A DNA stretch of 64,000 nt from Flavobacteriaceae bacterium CRH (GTDB taxonomy: Bacteria > Bacteroidota > Bacteroidia > Flavobacteriales > Flavobacteriaceae): contig LMAJ01000013.1 in the NCBI GenBank assembly GCA_001507425.1, positions 116,316 to 180,315 of the forward strand, given 5' to 3'. Every line of letters starts with the position of its first letter. Position 1 is the stretch's first letter. Positions 7,788 to 17,671 of this stretch are shown one piece after another. The position numbers and the translations under genes were made by a program. The notes beneath the pieces are model-generated. The model had not been told where the DNA came from, did no database searches, and was given only the letters and a program-made list of their open reading frames with translations.

Positions 7788-10232
7788 ATGAAGAAATTAT
7801 TTATACTAATAATCATGCTGTTTGCCGGACAGCAGCATGGTTATTCACAAACTCCGGTAGAAAAAAAAGCAGACAGTACCAGTACTACTCAGTCAAAAGG
7901 TTTACAACCTTATGATAAAGTAATTAAAGAAGGTGCTAAAAGCAAATTGGGCCTTTTTACCGTTAGCCAGGTAGATACTAAGTTTTACTTTCAAATTCCG
8001 GACAGTTTGTTTAACAGATATATGCTTGTAGTAACAAGATATCTGACTACTCCTGAAGGTTTTGGACGTTTTGGTGGAGAGAAAGGCAATGAGCAGACTA
8101 TTTACTTTGAAAAAGGGTCTAACAATACCGTTTTTTTAAGATCGATGCAATACAAACAAGATGTTCGTAACGCAGAATCGATGCTGGCAAAAGCATTGGC
8201 CGGAAGTAACGAAAATGCAATTGTTACCGCTTTTCCAATCAAAACAATCAATCCTGCAACGGGAGATATTGTCATTGATGTAACAGATGCTTTCAAAAAA
8301 GAGAATGCGATGTTTTCTTTGGCAAGTCAGGAGAAAACAGAAAAAAAACTAACCTCTCTGGCTGATGATAAATCTTTTATAGAAACTGTCGATGCTTATC
8401 CAATTAACATTGAAGTAAAAACTACAAAAACATACACGCAGGCTACGGCGAGTAGCGGGAGCATGACTTTACGATTGAATACCTCAATTGTACTGCTTCC
8501 AAAAACGCCAATGCGCAAACGTTTTGCAGATGAAAGAGTGGGTTATTTTTCAAATAAATATGTTTTGTTTGATGATGATGCACAACGTGCCGAGGCAAAG
8601 TACATAATTCAGCGTTATCGCCTGGAACCAAAAGATAAAGACATTAAGAAATACCTAAACGGCGAATTGGTTGAACCCAAAAAACAAATCGTTTACTACA
8701 TTGATCCGGCAACGCCAAAAAAATGGAGACCTTACTTAATTGCGGGAATCAACGATTGGCAAAAAGCTTTTGAAGCCGCAGGTTTTAAAAATGCTATTGT
8801 TGGTAAAGAATGGCCGGAAAATGATAAAACAATGAGTCTTGAAGATGCAAGGTATTCTGTAGTAAGATATTATGCGTCTGAAACATCAAATGCTTACGGA
8901 CCGCATGTGAGCGATCCGAGAAGTGGAGAAATTATCGAAAGTCACGTAGGCTGGTATCATAATGTGATGAAATTAGTACAAAAGTGGTACATGATTCAGG
9001 TAGGGCCATTAGATCCCAAAGGGAGAAAAATGCACTTAGATGATGAAGTAATGGGACAATTAATTCGTTTTGTTTCTTCTCATGAAATTGGGCATACTAT
9101 TGGTTTACGCCACAATATGGGAGCGAGTAGTGCTACTCCGGTAGAAAAATTAAGAGATAAAAAATGGGTAGAAGCAAATGGCCATACCGTTTCTATAATG
9201 GATTATGCCCGTTTTAATTATGTAGCGCAACCGGAAGATAATATTAGTCCGCAGGGTATTTATCCACGTATTGGTATTTACGACAAATGGGCTGTTAAGT
9301 GGGGTTATGATTATTTTCCGAAAGCTAAAGATGAGTTTGAAGAAGAAAAAATACTCAACAAAATGGCAACTGATAGTTTGACTGCAAATCCTAAATTATG
9401 GTTTGGAGGCGAAGGAAAAGATGAAGATCCCCGTAGTCAGACAGAAGACCTTGGTGATGATGCCGTACTTGCCAGCGATTACGGAATTAAGAATCTAAAG
9501 CGTGTTGTGCCTCACCTTATTGAGTGGACTTACGAGCCTAACGATCCTTATGATAATTTATCAGACATGCATAAAGCAGTGGTAAGACAATATGGTTTGT
9601 ACTTATACCATGTACTAAAATACATTGGCAATAATTATATAACCAAAAGAACTGTTGATGAAAAAGGGGTTGTTTACCAGCCAGTTCCTAAAGCAAAAGT
9701 AAAAGCGGCTGTAGATTACGTTGGAAGACAATTGTTTGCAGCTCCTCTATGGATGTATCCTCAGGAAATTGGACAGCTAATTCCTTTAAAAACAGCAGAC
9801 GAAATATCAGATCAGCAAAATCAGGTTTTAAATATGTTGTTAAGTTCCGGAATCCTTTACAATATCAGTCTTAAAGCAATGCAATTTGAGGGAGCTTATA
9901 CTGTTCCTGAGTTTTTAAACGATTTAGAACAAACAGTATGGGTAAACTTTAGTGGTAACGAAAAATTAGATTTTTACAGAAGAGGTTTGCAACGCAGTTA
10001 TGTTGACAAGTTAAGCATGCTTTTGTTACCTAAAGAAGTAGAACCGGGTAAAGCTTTAAATGCAGCACAACGCAGTGATGTTAGGTTGTATGGAAAACAA
10101 CATATTTTAAAATTAAGAACTGATGTTACAAAATTAATGAGTGCATCAACAGGACTAAACAAAGACCATTTTGAAGGTATTTTGATCGAAATAGATAAAA
10201 TCATTTCAAAACTAAATAAAACCGATATATGA
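7788..10232 (+). CDS. Secreted zinc metalloprotease, DUF5117/DUF4953 (metzincin-like) family
   Basis: 814 residues with signal peptide (MKKLFILIIMLFAGQQHGYSQ). The zinc site HEIGHTIGLRHN has H432, E433, H436 and H442, followed by a Met-turn-like SIMDY with M471. That is the HExxHxxGxxH plus Met-turn arrangement of metzincins. The long N-terminal part matches the DUF5118/DUF5117 layout of Bacteroidetes zinc-dependent metalloproteases. It lies 5 bp after the SusD-like gene and overlaps the next gene by 4 bp, so it belongs to the same operon. Likely role: cleaving a polypeptide brought in or bound by the SusCD pair. The target is unknown. Confidence 0.88.
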   Translation: MKKLFILIIMLFAGQQHGYSQTPVEKKADSTSTTQSKGLQPYDKVIKEGAKSKLGLFTVSQVDTKFYFQIPDSLFNRYMLVVTRYLTTPEGFGRFGGEKGNEQTIYFEKGSNNTVFLRSMQYKQDVRNAESMLAKALAGSNENAIVTAFPIKTINPATGDIVIDVTDAFKKENAMFSLASQEKTEKKLTSLADDKSFIETVDAYPINIEVKTTKTYTQATASSGSMTLRLNTSIVLLPKTPMRKRFADERVGYFSNKYVLFDDDAQRAEAKYIIQRYRLEPKDKDIKKYLNGELVEPKKQIVYYIDPATPKKWRPYLIAGINDWQKAFEAAGFKNAIVGKEWPENDKTMSLEDARYSVVRYYASETSNAYGPHVSDPRSGEIIESHVGWYHNVMKLVQKWYMIQVGPLDPKGRKMHLDDEVMGQLIRFVSSHEIGHTIGLRHNMGASSATPVEKLRDKKWVEANGHTVSIMDYARFNYVAQPEDNISPQGIYPRIGIYDKWAVKWGYDYFPKAKDEFEEEKILNKMATDSLTANPKLWFGGEGKDEDPRSQTEDLGDDAVLASDYGIKNLKRVVPHLIEWTYEPNDPYDNLSDMHKAVVRQYGLYLYHVLKYIGNNYITKRTVDEKGVVYQPVPKAKVKAAVDYVGRQLFAAPLWMYPQEIGQLIPLKTADEISDQQNQVLNMLLSSGILYNISLKAMQFEGAYTVPEFLNDLEQTVWVNFSGNEKLDFYRRGLQRSYVDKLSMLLLPKEVEPGKALNAAQRSDVRLYGKQHILKLRTDVTKLMSASTGLNKDHFEGILIEIDKIISKLNKTDI

Positions 10233-10750
10233 GAAAATTATTAGTTATAGCATTCATTTGCTTAAGTACTTTGGCGCAAGCGCAGTTAACATCAAAAGAA
10301 GAAGTAGCTCCTGAATTGGTAGAAAAACGCGAAGCACAAAAAAAGGAAATCACAAATAATTACCTGGCTTTAAAAAACAATCTTGTCGTTTCAGATAGTC
10401 TGGCAGTTGTTAAAAATGCAGCTGCATTAAAAAAATCATTAAAAGACTTCAGGTTTAAAAAGCTAAGCCTGGAACAAATGAACGAGGCCACGACAAAAAG
10501 AAAAGAACTTATAGATCTTGCCACTGAAGTATCAGAAACTAAAAACATCAACAAGCAGCGCAAAATTGTTCAGTTGCTTTCGGTTAAATTTTGGGAGCTT
10601 GCACCTAAATTCAAGGCCGCTGATACTGCATTATATCTACAGGTTTGCCCTATGACCAGTGCCGTGTGGGCAAGTGATAGTAAGGAAATAAAAAACCCTT
10701 ATTATCCAAAAAATATGTTGACTTGCGGTGAAGTAAAAGCAAGTTTATAA
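10229..10750 (+). CDS. Secreted DUF3347-like (metal-associated) protein
   Basis: 173 residues, signal peptide MRKLLVIAFICLSTLAQAQ. The helical middle and the C-terminal signature C140-P-M142 ... EIKNPYY ... M163-L-T-C166-GE match my recollection of DUF3347, a domain found alone or at the end of heavy-metal efflux adaptors. The Cys/Met set could bind copper or another soft metal. The start overlaps the metalloprotease stop (ATGA), so the two are translationally coupled. Family is fairly sure; metal binding is inferred. Confidence 0.75.
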   Translation: MRKLLVIAFICLSTLAQAQLTSKEEVAPELVEKREAQKKEITNNYLALKNNLVVSDSLAVVKNAAALKKSLKDFRFKKLSLEQMNEATTKRKELIDLATEVSETKNINKQRKIVQLLSVKFWELAPKFKAADTALYLQVCPMTSAVWASDSKEIKNPYYPKNMLTCGEVKASL

Positions 10751-10862
10751 AGATTGAATTTGAATTAGTCTGACAATATACGGTATTCTGAAAAGGAGCC
10801 GTATTTGTCTTTTATAGTTATCAAGGCTTTTTTGATGCTATTTTTAAGATATACAATAAAAT

Positions 10863-10913
10863 AAAAACACGTGTAGAACAATCAACTTTGGCTGATTTTC
10901 TACACGTGTTTTT
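10863..10913. terminator. Bidirectional terminator between convergent genes
   Basis: A 16-bp perfect stem (arms 10863-10878 and 10898-10913, core ACACGTGTAGAA) continues inward after one unpaired base as AATCA/TGATT with an 8-nt loop. T-runs follow on both strands. It serves the protease operon (+) and the HxlR gene (-). Confidence 0.9.
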
Positions 10914-10954
10914 TATTACTTTAAAAGTAATGCAATTTCTGTTTTACAACCTTA

Positions 10955-10995
10955 CTATTTTCTTTGGTTTCCTTTTTAAAAGGCAAAGAAAATAG
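10955..10995. repeat. Second inverted repeat in the same convergent gap
   Basis: CTATTTTCTTTG (10955-10966) and CAAAGAAAATAG (10984-10995) are perfect complements, enclosing a second self-complementary core CCTTTT/AAAAGG. It lies in the 3' untranslated part of the HxlR gene and may add to termination or RNA stability. Confidence 0.6.
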
Positions 10996-11005
10996 TTCCC
11001 GTAAC

Positions 11006-11359
11006 TTATTTGCTTTTAATTTTTGTTCTGTGTTTTAGACCAAAAGCGATTAAAGCATTAATTACAGGCTGAGTTTCAATAGCATGTTCAGTAAGCGTAT
11101 ACGAAACCGTAACGGGTTTAGTGTTGTTTACAGTTCTGGTTACAAGAAGATTGTCTTCTAAATCCTGTAATTCTTTCGAGAGTACTTTTGGCGTTATGCC
11201 ACCGACCGAATTGGCTAAAAGATCTTTAAAGCGCTGTGTTCCGTGCATATACAAACTCAATAAGATACAAAATTTCCATTTTCCGCTTAATAGTTCCAAA
11301 GCATCTCTTAAAGCCCGCATATTTTCATTGCTGGTATCAATACAAATATCTGTTTTCAT
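11006..11359 (-). CDS. HxlR-family transcriptional regulator
   Basis: 117 residues, standard for the family. The winged-helix core includes LELLSGKWKFCILLSLY, the recognition region ITPKVLSKELQDLEDNLLV and the wing PVTVSYTLTEHA. There is a cysteine at residue 6 before the helix; HxlR members such as YodB sense electrophiles or oxidants through a cysteine near this position. It is divergent from an SDR oxidoreductase with about 100 bp between, so it probably controls that gene. Inducer unknown. Confidence 0.9.
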   Translation of the reverse strand: MKTDICIDTSNENMRALRDALELLSGKWKFCILLSLYMHGTQRFKDLLANSVGGITPKVLSKELQDLEDNLLVTRTVNNTKPVTVSYTLTEHAIETQPVINALIAFGLKHRTKIKSK

Positions 11360-11460
11360 AAATAGTAACTTTCCTAAAGGTAATTGATAGCAAAAGTATA
11401 GTAAATAGCTAATAGTTTTGATTTCAGTTAATTTTATTTTAAATATTTAAAAATCATAGA

Positions 11461-12255
11461 ATGGAAAAGAGTCAAAATAGTACAGAACTAGAAGGTAAAA
11501 TTGCCCTCGTAACAGGCGGAACAAAAGGAATTGGGAAAGCAATTGCAGACCGCTTAACGCAGGCAGGAGCGAAAGTTATTGTCACAGCGCGTAATAATCC
11601 CGATGAAGCAAATGCAGCGCATCATTTTATTGCAGCAGACTTAACACAACCGGAACAAGTTTCTGCTTTAGTGCAAAATATCGATGAAAACTTTGGAGGA
11701 ATTGATATTTTAATTGATAACATTGGAGGTCTTACAACTCCTGGCGGCGGATTTAGTGCTTTAACGGATGAACACTGGGAAAATGAATTGCAATTGAATT
11801 TACTAAGCGCCATAAGGCTTGATAAGGCATTATTACCTAAAATGCTGGAAAAGAAAAGCGGTGTAATTATTCACATTTCTTCTGTTGCGGGTTTATCGCC
11901 ATTGTGGAATCTTAATATGGCTTATGCCGTCTCAAAAGCTGCATTAAATGCCTATAGCAAAGCCTTATCAAGTGAACTTGCCAGTAAAGGAATACGAGTA
12001 TTAACGGTATCTCCAGGAGCAACAAAAACACCACCAATGGAGAAATTTGTTGAAGATTTTGCTGCATCATCAGGAATAGCCATCGAAGATGCATTTCAAC
12101 AATTGATGAATCAGGTGGGCGGTGTGCCAATGGGCAGAATGGCAGAACCAGGTGAAGTAGCATCATTAGTTCATTTTCTTGTTTCTCCGGCAGCATCTTA
12201 TCTCACCGGGACAAATTATCTTATTGATGGAGGAAGTCTTCCGGTAGTGAAATAA
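11461..12255 (+). CDS. SDR-family NAD(P)-dependent oxidoreductase
   Basis: 264 residues. The Rossmann nucleotide-binding motif is TGGTKGIG (about residues 18-25), the active site has Y155 and K159 (YAVSK) with an upstream serine in HISSVAG, and a typical C-terminal YLTGTNYLIDGG is present. It is a classical SDR like those annotated as 3-oxoacyl-ACP reductase, but as a lone gene opposite an HxlR regulator it is more likely a stress or detoxification reductase than a fatty-acid enzyme. Substrate not predictable. Confidence 0.88.
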   Translation: MEKSQNSTELEGKIALVTGGTKGIGKAIADRLTQAGAKVIVTARNNPDEANAAHHFIAADLTQPEQVSALVQNIDENFGGIDILIDNIGGLTTPGGGFSALTDEHWENELQLNLLSAIRLDKALLPKMLEKKSGVIIHISSVAGLSPLWNLNMAYAVSKAALNAYSKALSSELASKGIRVLTVSPGATKTPPMEKFVEDFAASSGIAIEDAFQQLMNQVGGVPMGRMAEPGEVASLVHFLVSPAASYLTGTNYLIDGGSLPVVK

Positions 12256-12278
12256 AAAAGGATATTTCATTTAATGAT

Positions 12279-12316
12279 AAAGGCAGTCAGAATATCTATT
12301 TTGACTGCCTTTTCTT
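12279..12316 (+). terminator. Terminator after the SDR gene
   Basis: AAAGGCAGTCA (12279-12289) pairs with TGACTGCCTTT (12302-12312) around a 12-nt loop, followed by T-rich sequence. Confidence 0.85.
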
Positions 12317-13078
12317 TATTATTTTTAAGTAAATATTCAAATTCAGGTCATTTGTTTATCCTCTAAAATGCAATTTCATATTACTGAATGTGCAACAACG
12401 ATTTGTTTACTGGTAGGTTTTTTTTAGAATTCACTACAACGATTGAGTTCTTGCAGCTCATTATAAATCGCTTTCTTTTTCTTTTGCTGTAAAGCGTTTT
12501 TTTTTAATATTTGAGTATAAAAAGAAGCAGAAAAAATAGTCAAAAAACGTTTTTTCTTATAAATTTTTAAGCCTCTTCACAAAAATTAATTTCGACCATA
12601 AAAAAAATAATTGACATACTTTTTTTATTGATTTTAAAGACTTTAATGTAATATTTATTTTTGAAAAAAGATGTAAATAATTCATTTTTCCGGTTCATCC
12701 GGAAGTCAGAAAAGACTATAATTTAATTCATCTAATTTACTTTTTTGGCAATCTTTTCAATGAAAGAATAATCTGCCTTATTCTTTGAATGTATATAATG
12801 TTTTGAATAAGAAGTTATTAAATTCAAAATATCATTTTTTAAATATAAATCAAAAACTGGTAGGTACTGGTATGTATTATTTTTAATATATCTATACTTT
12901 TGATTCTGGATTATTGATAAAAAATAGTTGTAATTAAAACATATATCGCATTTTTAAATAGATATAGTAAGAATTTTGTTTTAAATAAAAACTTTAGATA
13001 ATATTTTTAACTGTTAGCTGCAATAATTCAAAAACCACTTTTACAAAAAACTAACTTAAACAAAACCAATTTAAAAGT
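12317..13078. promoter_or_regulatory. Long AT-rich leader region of the galactan locus with a palindrome
   Basis: About 760 bp with no plausible ORF before the susC gene at 13079. It contains the 14-bp perfect palindrome AAAAAACGTTTTTT at 12542-12555 and a related TAAAGCGTTTTTTT near 12490. A longer version of the same palindrome precedes the first GH53 gene. A CG-centred palindrome fits a LacI-type operator, but no such regulator gene is adjacent. No clear -7 box was found. Confidence 0.45.
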
Positions 13079-16021
13079 ATGAAAAGATTTAAAAACAAAC
13101 TTTTACTTTTATTAATGCTGCTCCCTTTTGGTGTTTTTGCTCAGAACACAATTAGCGGAGTTGTCCTGGAAAAAAGTTCCGGACAACCAATACCGGGAGT
13201 AAACATAAAAGTATCAGGAGGTAACATCAATACCTCGACAGACTTTGATGGAAAGTTTCAATTGTCCGGAGTAACTTCAGGGAACAAAATTGTTTTTTCC
13301 TATACCGGTTATACCAATCAGACGATAACGGTTGGTACCCAGAAAAATATAACTGTACAGCTTGAAGAAGACACTAATTTGCTAAAAGAAGTAGTTGTTC
13401 AGGTAGGTTACGGAAGTGTTAAAAAGAAAGATGCTACAGGATCTGTTATAGCACTTACTACAAAAGACTTTAATAAAGGGAATAATATTACGACAGAAAA
13501 CCTGCTTAACGGAAGAGTAGCAGGTTTAACAGTTAATTCAACCGGTGCTCCGGGTTCCAGTTCTCAAATTAGAATTCGTGGAGGAAGCTCACTTTTTGCC
13601 AGTAATGACCCTCTTATCGTAATCGACGGATTACCACTTGATAATACTACAAATACAGGTTCATCTTCATTTTTAGCTTCTTTAAATCCTGCAACTGTCG
13701 AATCGATAACAGTTTTAAAAGATGCTTCGGCTTCTGCGATTTACGGTTCACGCGCATCAAATGGTGTTATCATCATTACTACTAAAAAAGGGAGCAAAAC
13801 CTTATCTGTAGATTATAATGTACAATATACAGCCGGAACGCTTACCAAAACCGTTGATGTTTTTAGTGCAGATGAATTTAGAAATGTCATTGCAGACAGA
13901 AGAACAGATGATCTTGATAAGTTAGGAACTGCAAATACAGATTGGCAAAGAGCTATTTACAGAAACACCGGAACAGTTGATCAGAGTTTAGCTGTTAGAG
14001 GAAGTTTATTTGGCATTATTCCAACAAGTTTAACTTTAGGAAATACAGATCAGCAAGGTTTACGTTTAACAAATGATTTTAAAAGAAATACCATTGGTTT
14101 AGTAATGAATCCGGCTTTCTTTGACAATCATTTAAAATTGAGGCTTTCGGCAAATTATACCAACGAAAAAAACAGATTTACAGATGCTGTTGAAGGAGCT
14201 GCCATTGGTTTTGACCCAACACAACCCATAAAAGTAGAAGGCGCACCTTACGGAGGATATTTTGAATATACAACTGGAGTAGATGCCAACGGAAATTATC
14301 CGTTAGTATCGACTGCGGCAAGAAATCCGGTTTCACAATTGCTAAACACAAACGACAGAGGAACGAATGACAGAATTTTTGGAAATTTTGAAATCGATTA
14401 TAAATTCCATTTTTTACCCGCTTTAAGAGCCGTTGTAAATGTTGGTTTTGATGAATCAAATGGAGAAAGAAGAAGATTGGTTGGTGCTGATGCAGGTTCT
14501 GCTCCATCAAACAATAATATTCCGTACGGTACAAATGAATATACAGAAGCAACCAGAAAAAATAAATTACTGGATACTTATTTAGTTTACAACAAAACTT
14601 TCAATTCATTAAATTTTGAAATGACTGGTGGTTATTCCTATCAAAAATTTCAAAGCTCAAAATTTGAAACCGGTAATATCTTAAACCCTGATCTGCCATC
14701 AACATTTCCTGAAACGACTCTGGATACAGATGTTGTTTTATTGGGATTCTTTGCCAGAACAAACTTAAATTTCAGAGACAAATACCTTTTGACGTTGTCT
14801 TACAGAAGAGATGGTTCTTCAAGATTTGAAGAAGCGAATCGCTGGGGAAATTTTCCGTCAGTAGCATTTGCATGGAAAATCAAAGAAGATTTCTTTAAAG
14901 ACAGTAAAACATTATCTGATTTAAAATTAAGATTAAGTTACGGTATAACAGGACAACAAGATATTCCTGAACCAAACGGATACCTTCAAAAATACCAGGT
15001 TGGCGGCGGAAACTCTGAATATTATTTTGGAGATAGCCCAATTCCGGTAGCACTTCCTTCAAAAAGAACAAACAATTTAAAATGGGAAGAAACAACATCT
15101 TATAACGCAGGTCTTGATTTTGGTTTTTTAGAAAATCGCTTATCTGCCGGACTTGATGTTTATTACAAAGAATCTAAAGATTTATTAGTAAACGCCGCCA
15201 TATCTGACGGAAGTAATTTCTCTAACCGCGTCTATCAAAACGTTGGAAGCTTTACCACAAAAGGAGTAGAATTTACGCTTAACGCCAATGCAGTTAAAAC
15301 ACAGAATTTTAACTGGAATATGAACTTTAATATTGCCAAATTCGAAAGAAGAATCAAAAATCTGGTAAACGGAACCGATATCTTTTTAGGGGACAATATT
15401 GCAGGAACAGGAACACCGGGACAAATTTTCAGAGAAGGTTACACGCCATATTCTTTCTACGTATACAAACAATTATACAACAACGAAGGAAAACCAATTG
15501 ATGGCGCTTTTGCAGATCTAAACGGAGATAATATCAAAAATGATTCAGACAAATACATTTATAATAACCCTGATCCGGATTTTACATTAGGATTTGCATC
15601 TAATATGAATTACAAAAAATTTGATTTTTCATTCAATTTAAGAGCAAGTGTCGGTAATCGAATTTTTAATGCCGTTGATGCCAGCAGAGCACAATATGAC
15701 GCTATGGAAAACGGAGGTGTTTTAAGTAATATTCCTTCTCAGGTAACAGAAACTAATTTTCAAACAACCTCAAATGTTGTGTTATCAGATATTTATATTG
15801 AAAATGCTTCTTTCTTAAAATTAGACAACGTTACGTTAGGTTATACATTAAATAATTGGTTGAACAGCAAAGCTTCATTAAGAATATCAACCGGAGTTCA
15901 GAACGTTTTTGTACTTACAAAATACAGTGGTTTAGACCCTGAAATTACAAATAACGGTGTAGACAAAACGATTTATCCAAGACAACGATCAGTATTATTT
16001 GGTCTTAATCTTAAATTTTAA
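13079..16021 (+). CDS. SusC-like TonB-dependent receptor of the galactan locus
   Basis: 980 residues. Signal peptide MKRFKNKLLLLLMLLPFGVFAQ, then a carboxypeptidase-regulatory-like domain (about 25-105), TonB plug (TVLKDASASAIYGSRASNGVI) and beta-barrel ending in aromatic-rich LFGLNLKF. Unlike the other two SusC proteins here it has no STN domain, and there is no sigma/fecR pair upstream, so it should not signal. It is followed by SusD- and SusE-like lipoproteins and GH53/GH2 enzymes, which makes it the importer of galacto-oligosaccharides. Confidence 0.93.
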   Translation: MKRFKNKLLLLLMLLPFGVFAQNTISGVVLEKSSGQPIPGVNIKVSGGNINTSTDFDGKFQLSGVTSGNKIVFSYTGYTNQTITVGTQKNITVQLEEDTNLLKEVVVQVGYGSVKKKDATGSVIALTTKDFNKGNNITTENLLNGRVAGLTVNSTGAPGSSSQIRIRGGSSLFASNDPLIVIDGLPLDNTTNTGSSSFLASLNPATVESITVLKDASASAIYGSRASNGVIIITTKKGSKTLSVDYNVQYTAGTLTKTVDVFSADEFRNVIADRRTDDLDKLGTANTDWQRAIYRNTGTVDQSLAVRGSLFGIIPTSLTLGNTDQQGLRLTNDFKRNTIGLVMNPAFFDNHLKLRLSANYTNEKNRFTDAVEGAAIGFDPTQPIKVEGAPYGGYFEYTTGVDANGNYPLVSTAARNPVSQLLNTNDRGTNDRIFGNFEIDYKFHFLPALRAVVNVGFDESNGERRRLVGADAGSAPSNNNIPYGTNEYTEATRKNKLLDTYLVYNKTFNSLNFEMTGGYSYQKFQSSKFETGNILNPDLPSTFPETTLDTDVVLLGFFARTNLNFRDKYLLTLSYRRDGSSRFEEANRWGNFPSVAFAWKIKEDFFKDSKTLSDLKLRLSYGITGQQDIPEPNGYLQKYQVGGGNSEYYFGDSPIPVALPSKRTNNLKWEETTSYNAGLDFGFLENRLSAGLDVYYKESKDLLVNAAISDGSNFSNRVYQNVGSFTTKGVEFTLNANAVKTQNFNWNMNFNIAKFERRIKNLVNGTDIFLGDNIAGTGTPGQIFREGYTPYSFYVYKQLYNNEGKPIDGAFADLNGDNIKNDSDKYIYNNPDPDFTLGFASNMNYKKFDFSFNLRASVGNRIFNAVDASRAQYDAMENGGVLSNIPSQVTETNFQTTSNVVLSDIYIENASFLKLDNVTLGYTLNNWLNSKASLRISTGVQNVFVLTKYSGLDPEITNNGVDKTIYPRQRSVLFGLNLKF

Positions 16022-16031
16022 TAACGAAATC

Positions 16032-17639
16032 ATGAAAAAATATATTTTAATAACAATAGTAGTATTGACTTCGGTTTTTCAGTCTTGCACGGATGATTTA
16101 AATGTAGTATCTGAAGATGACGACGTTCTTTCTTCTGATGTTTTGTTTTCGACTCCGGACGGATACAAAAAAGCTTTTGCCGGAGTATACGGAAATTTAA
16201 CTTTAACCGGAGTTATTGGTCCTAATGATTCTTCGCTGGAAGGCGTAGATGCAGGAACAAGTCAGTTTACAAGATGTTTATTGTACTTGCAGGAATTAAC
16301 TACAGACGAACTGGTTTGGAGTTATGAAAATGATGGAGGAACAGCAGAATTACAGCGTAATATCTGGACGCCTGCAAATCCTGTTATTCTGGGAATGTTT
16401 AGCAGAACGATGGTTTCTGTTTCTTATGCAAACGAATTTTTACGCCAGAGTACACCGGAAAAATTAAGTTCAAGAGGTATTACAAATGCTACAACTCTGG
16501 CAGATATAGCACTTTACCGTCAGGAAGTTCGTGTTTTAAGAGCGTATGCCTATTATAATATGATGGATTTGTTTGGAAAAGCACCAATGTACACAGAAAA
16601 CGATCCTGTAAACTTAGCCGGACCTGAATTTAACAGAAAACAATTATTTGATTTTATCGAAAGTGAACTAAAAGCGGTTTTACCCGATTTAAAAACGGCC
16701 AGAACTAATGAATACGGAAGATTAGACCAATCTATGGCGCGCATGATTTTGGCAAAAATGTATTTAAATGCACAGGTATATATTCAGGCCAATCGTTTTA
16801 ATGACTGTATTACAATGTGTAATGAAATTATTGCAAGCGGTTATACTTTGAAACCAAAATATCTGGACAATTTTAAAGCAGACAACAATACATCTGAAGA
16901 AATCATTTTTGGAATTCAGTCTGATGGGGCAGTTTCTCAAAACTGGGGCGCAACAACGGTTTTAACAAACGGGCAAATTGGTGCATGGGAAAATAATGGT
17001 GCCGATTTTGGAATTGGAGGATGGACAGGAGCACTTAGAATAAGAAAAGAATTTGCTCAAAAATTTGATGGAACAAAATTTAGCCAGGATACCAGAAATA
17101 CAATAGGAAAAGGTGTTCAGGGCGATCCTGCAAAACAAAGATCTATTGATATTGAAGATATTGGTGTAAAAACGCAAGGTTATATTTTATCTAAATTCTC
17201 TAATAAAACGACGACAGGAGTTAACGGTGTAAGTTCTACTTATGCTGATACCGATTTTCCGTTATTCAGGTTAGCCGATGTATATTTAATGTATGCTGAA
17301 GCCACTTTAAGAGGCGGAAACGGAACTACAGCGCAGGCACTTGATTATGTAAATGCCTTAAGACAAAGAGCCAACAATAATTCGACTGTTGGAAATATCC
17401 TTTTAAGCGAATTGACACTTGATTTTTTAATTGATGAAAGAGCGCGCGAATTACACTGGGAAGCGCATCGAAGACAAGATTTAATTCGTTTTGGAAAATA
17501 TACCGGAGGATCTTACAATTGGGCATGGAAAGGAAATGCTTCAAAAGGAATTTCTATACCTTCTTATATGAGCGTTTTTCCAATTCCTGAAGGATCATTG
17601 GGAGCAAACAAAAATTTAACCCAAAACACGGGTTACTAA
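16032..17639 (+). CDS. SusD/RagB-like lipoprotein of the galactan locus
   Basis: 535 residues from the ATG at 16032, preferred because it gives a lipoprotein signal peptide (VFQSC, cysteine 19); an upstream ATG at 15999 lies inside the susC reading frame. SusD features include EVRVLRAYAYYNMMDLFG, DVYLMYAEATLRGG and DERARELHWEAHRRQDLIRFGKY cut at the family's usual positions. It starts 10 bp after susC. It would capture galactan oligomers and close the SusC channel. Confidence 0.93.
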   Translation: MKKYILITIVVLTSVFQSCTDDLNVVSEDDDVLSSDVLFSTPDGYKKAFAGVYGNLTLTGVIGPNDSSLEGVDAGTSQFTRCLLYLQELTTDELVWSYENDGGTAELQRNIWTPANPVILGMFSRTMVSVSYANEFLRQSTPEKLSSRGITNATTLADIALYRQEVRVLRAYAYYNMMDLFGKAPMYTENDPVNLAGPEFNRKQLFDFIESELKAVLPDLKTARTNEYGRLDQSMARMILAKMYLNAQVYIQANRFNDCITMCNEIIASGYTLKPKYLDNFKADNNTSEEIIFGIQSDGAVSQNWGATTVLTNGQIGAWENNGADFGIGGWTGALRIRKEFAQKFDGTKFSQDTRNTIGKGVQGDPAKQRSIDIEDIGVKTQGYILSKFSNKTTTGVNGVSSTYADTDFPLFRLADVYLMYAEATLRGGNGTTAQALDYVNALRQRANNNSTVGNILLSELTLDFLIDERARELHWEAHRRQDLIRFGKYTGGSYNWAWKGNASKGISIPSYMSVFPIPEGSLGANKNLTQNTGY

Positions 17640-17671
17640 AAACTTTCTTTTAAACTTAAATGATACACAAA

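Noticed and set aside
14178..14552. Minus-strand open frame of 124 codons inside susC
   Set aside because: It lies wholly within a well-conserved receptor gene, has an amino-acid composition typical of antisense reading, and has no ribosome site or family resemblance.
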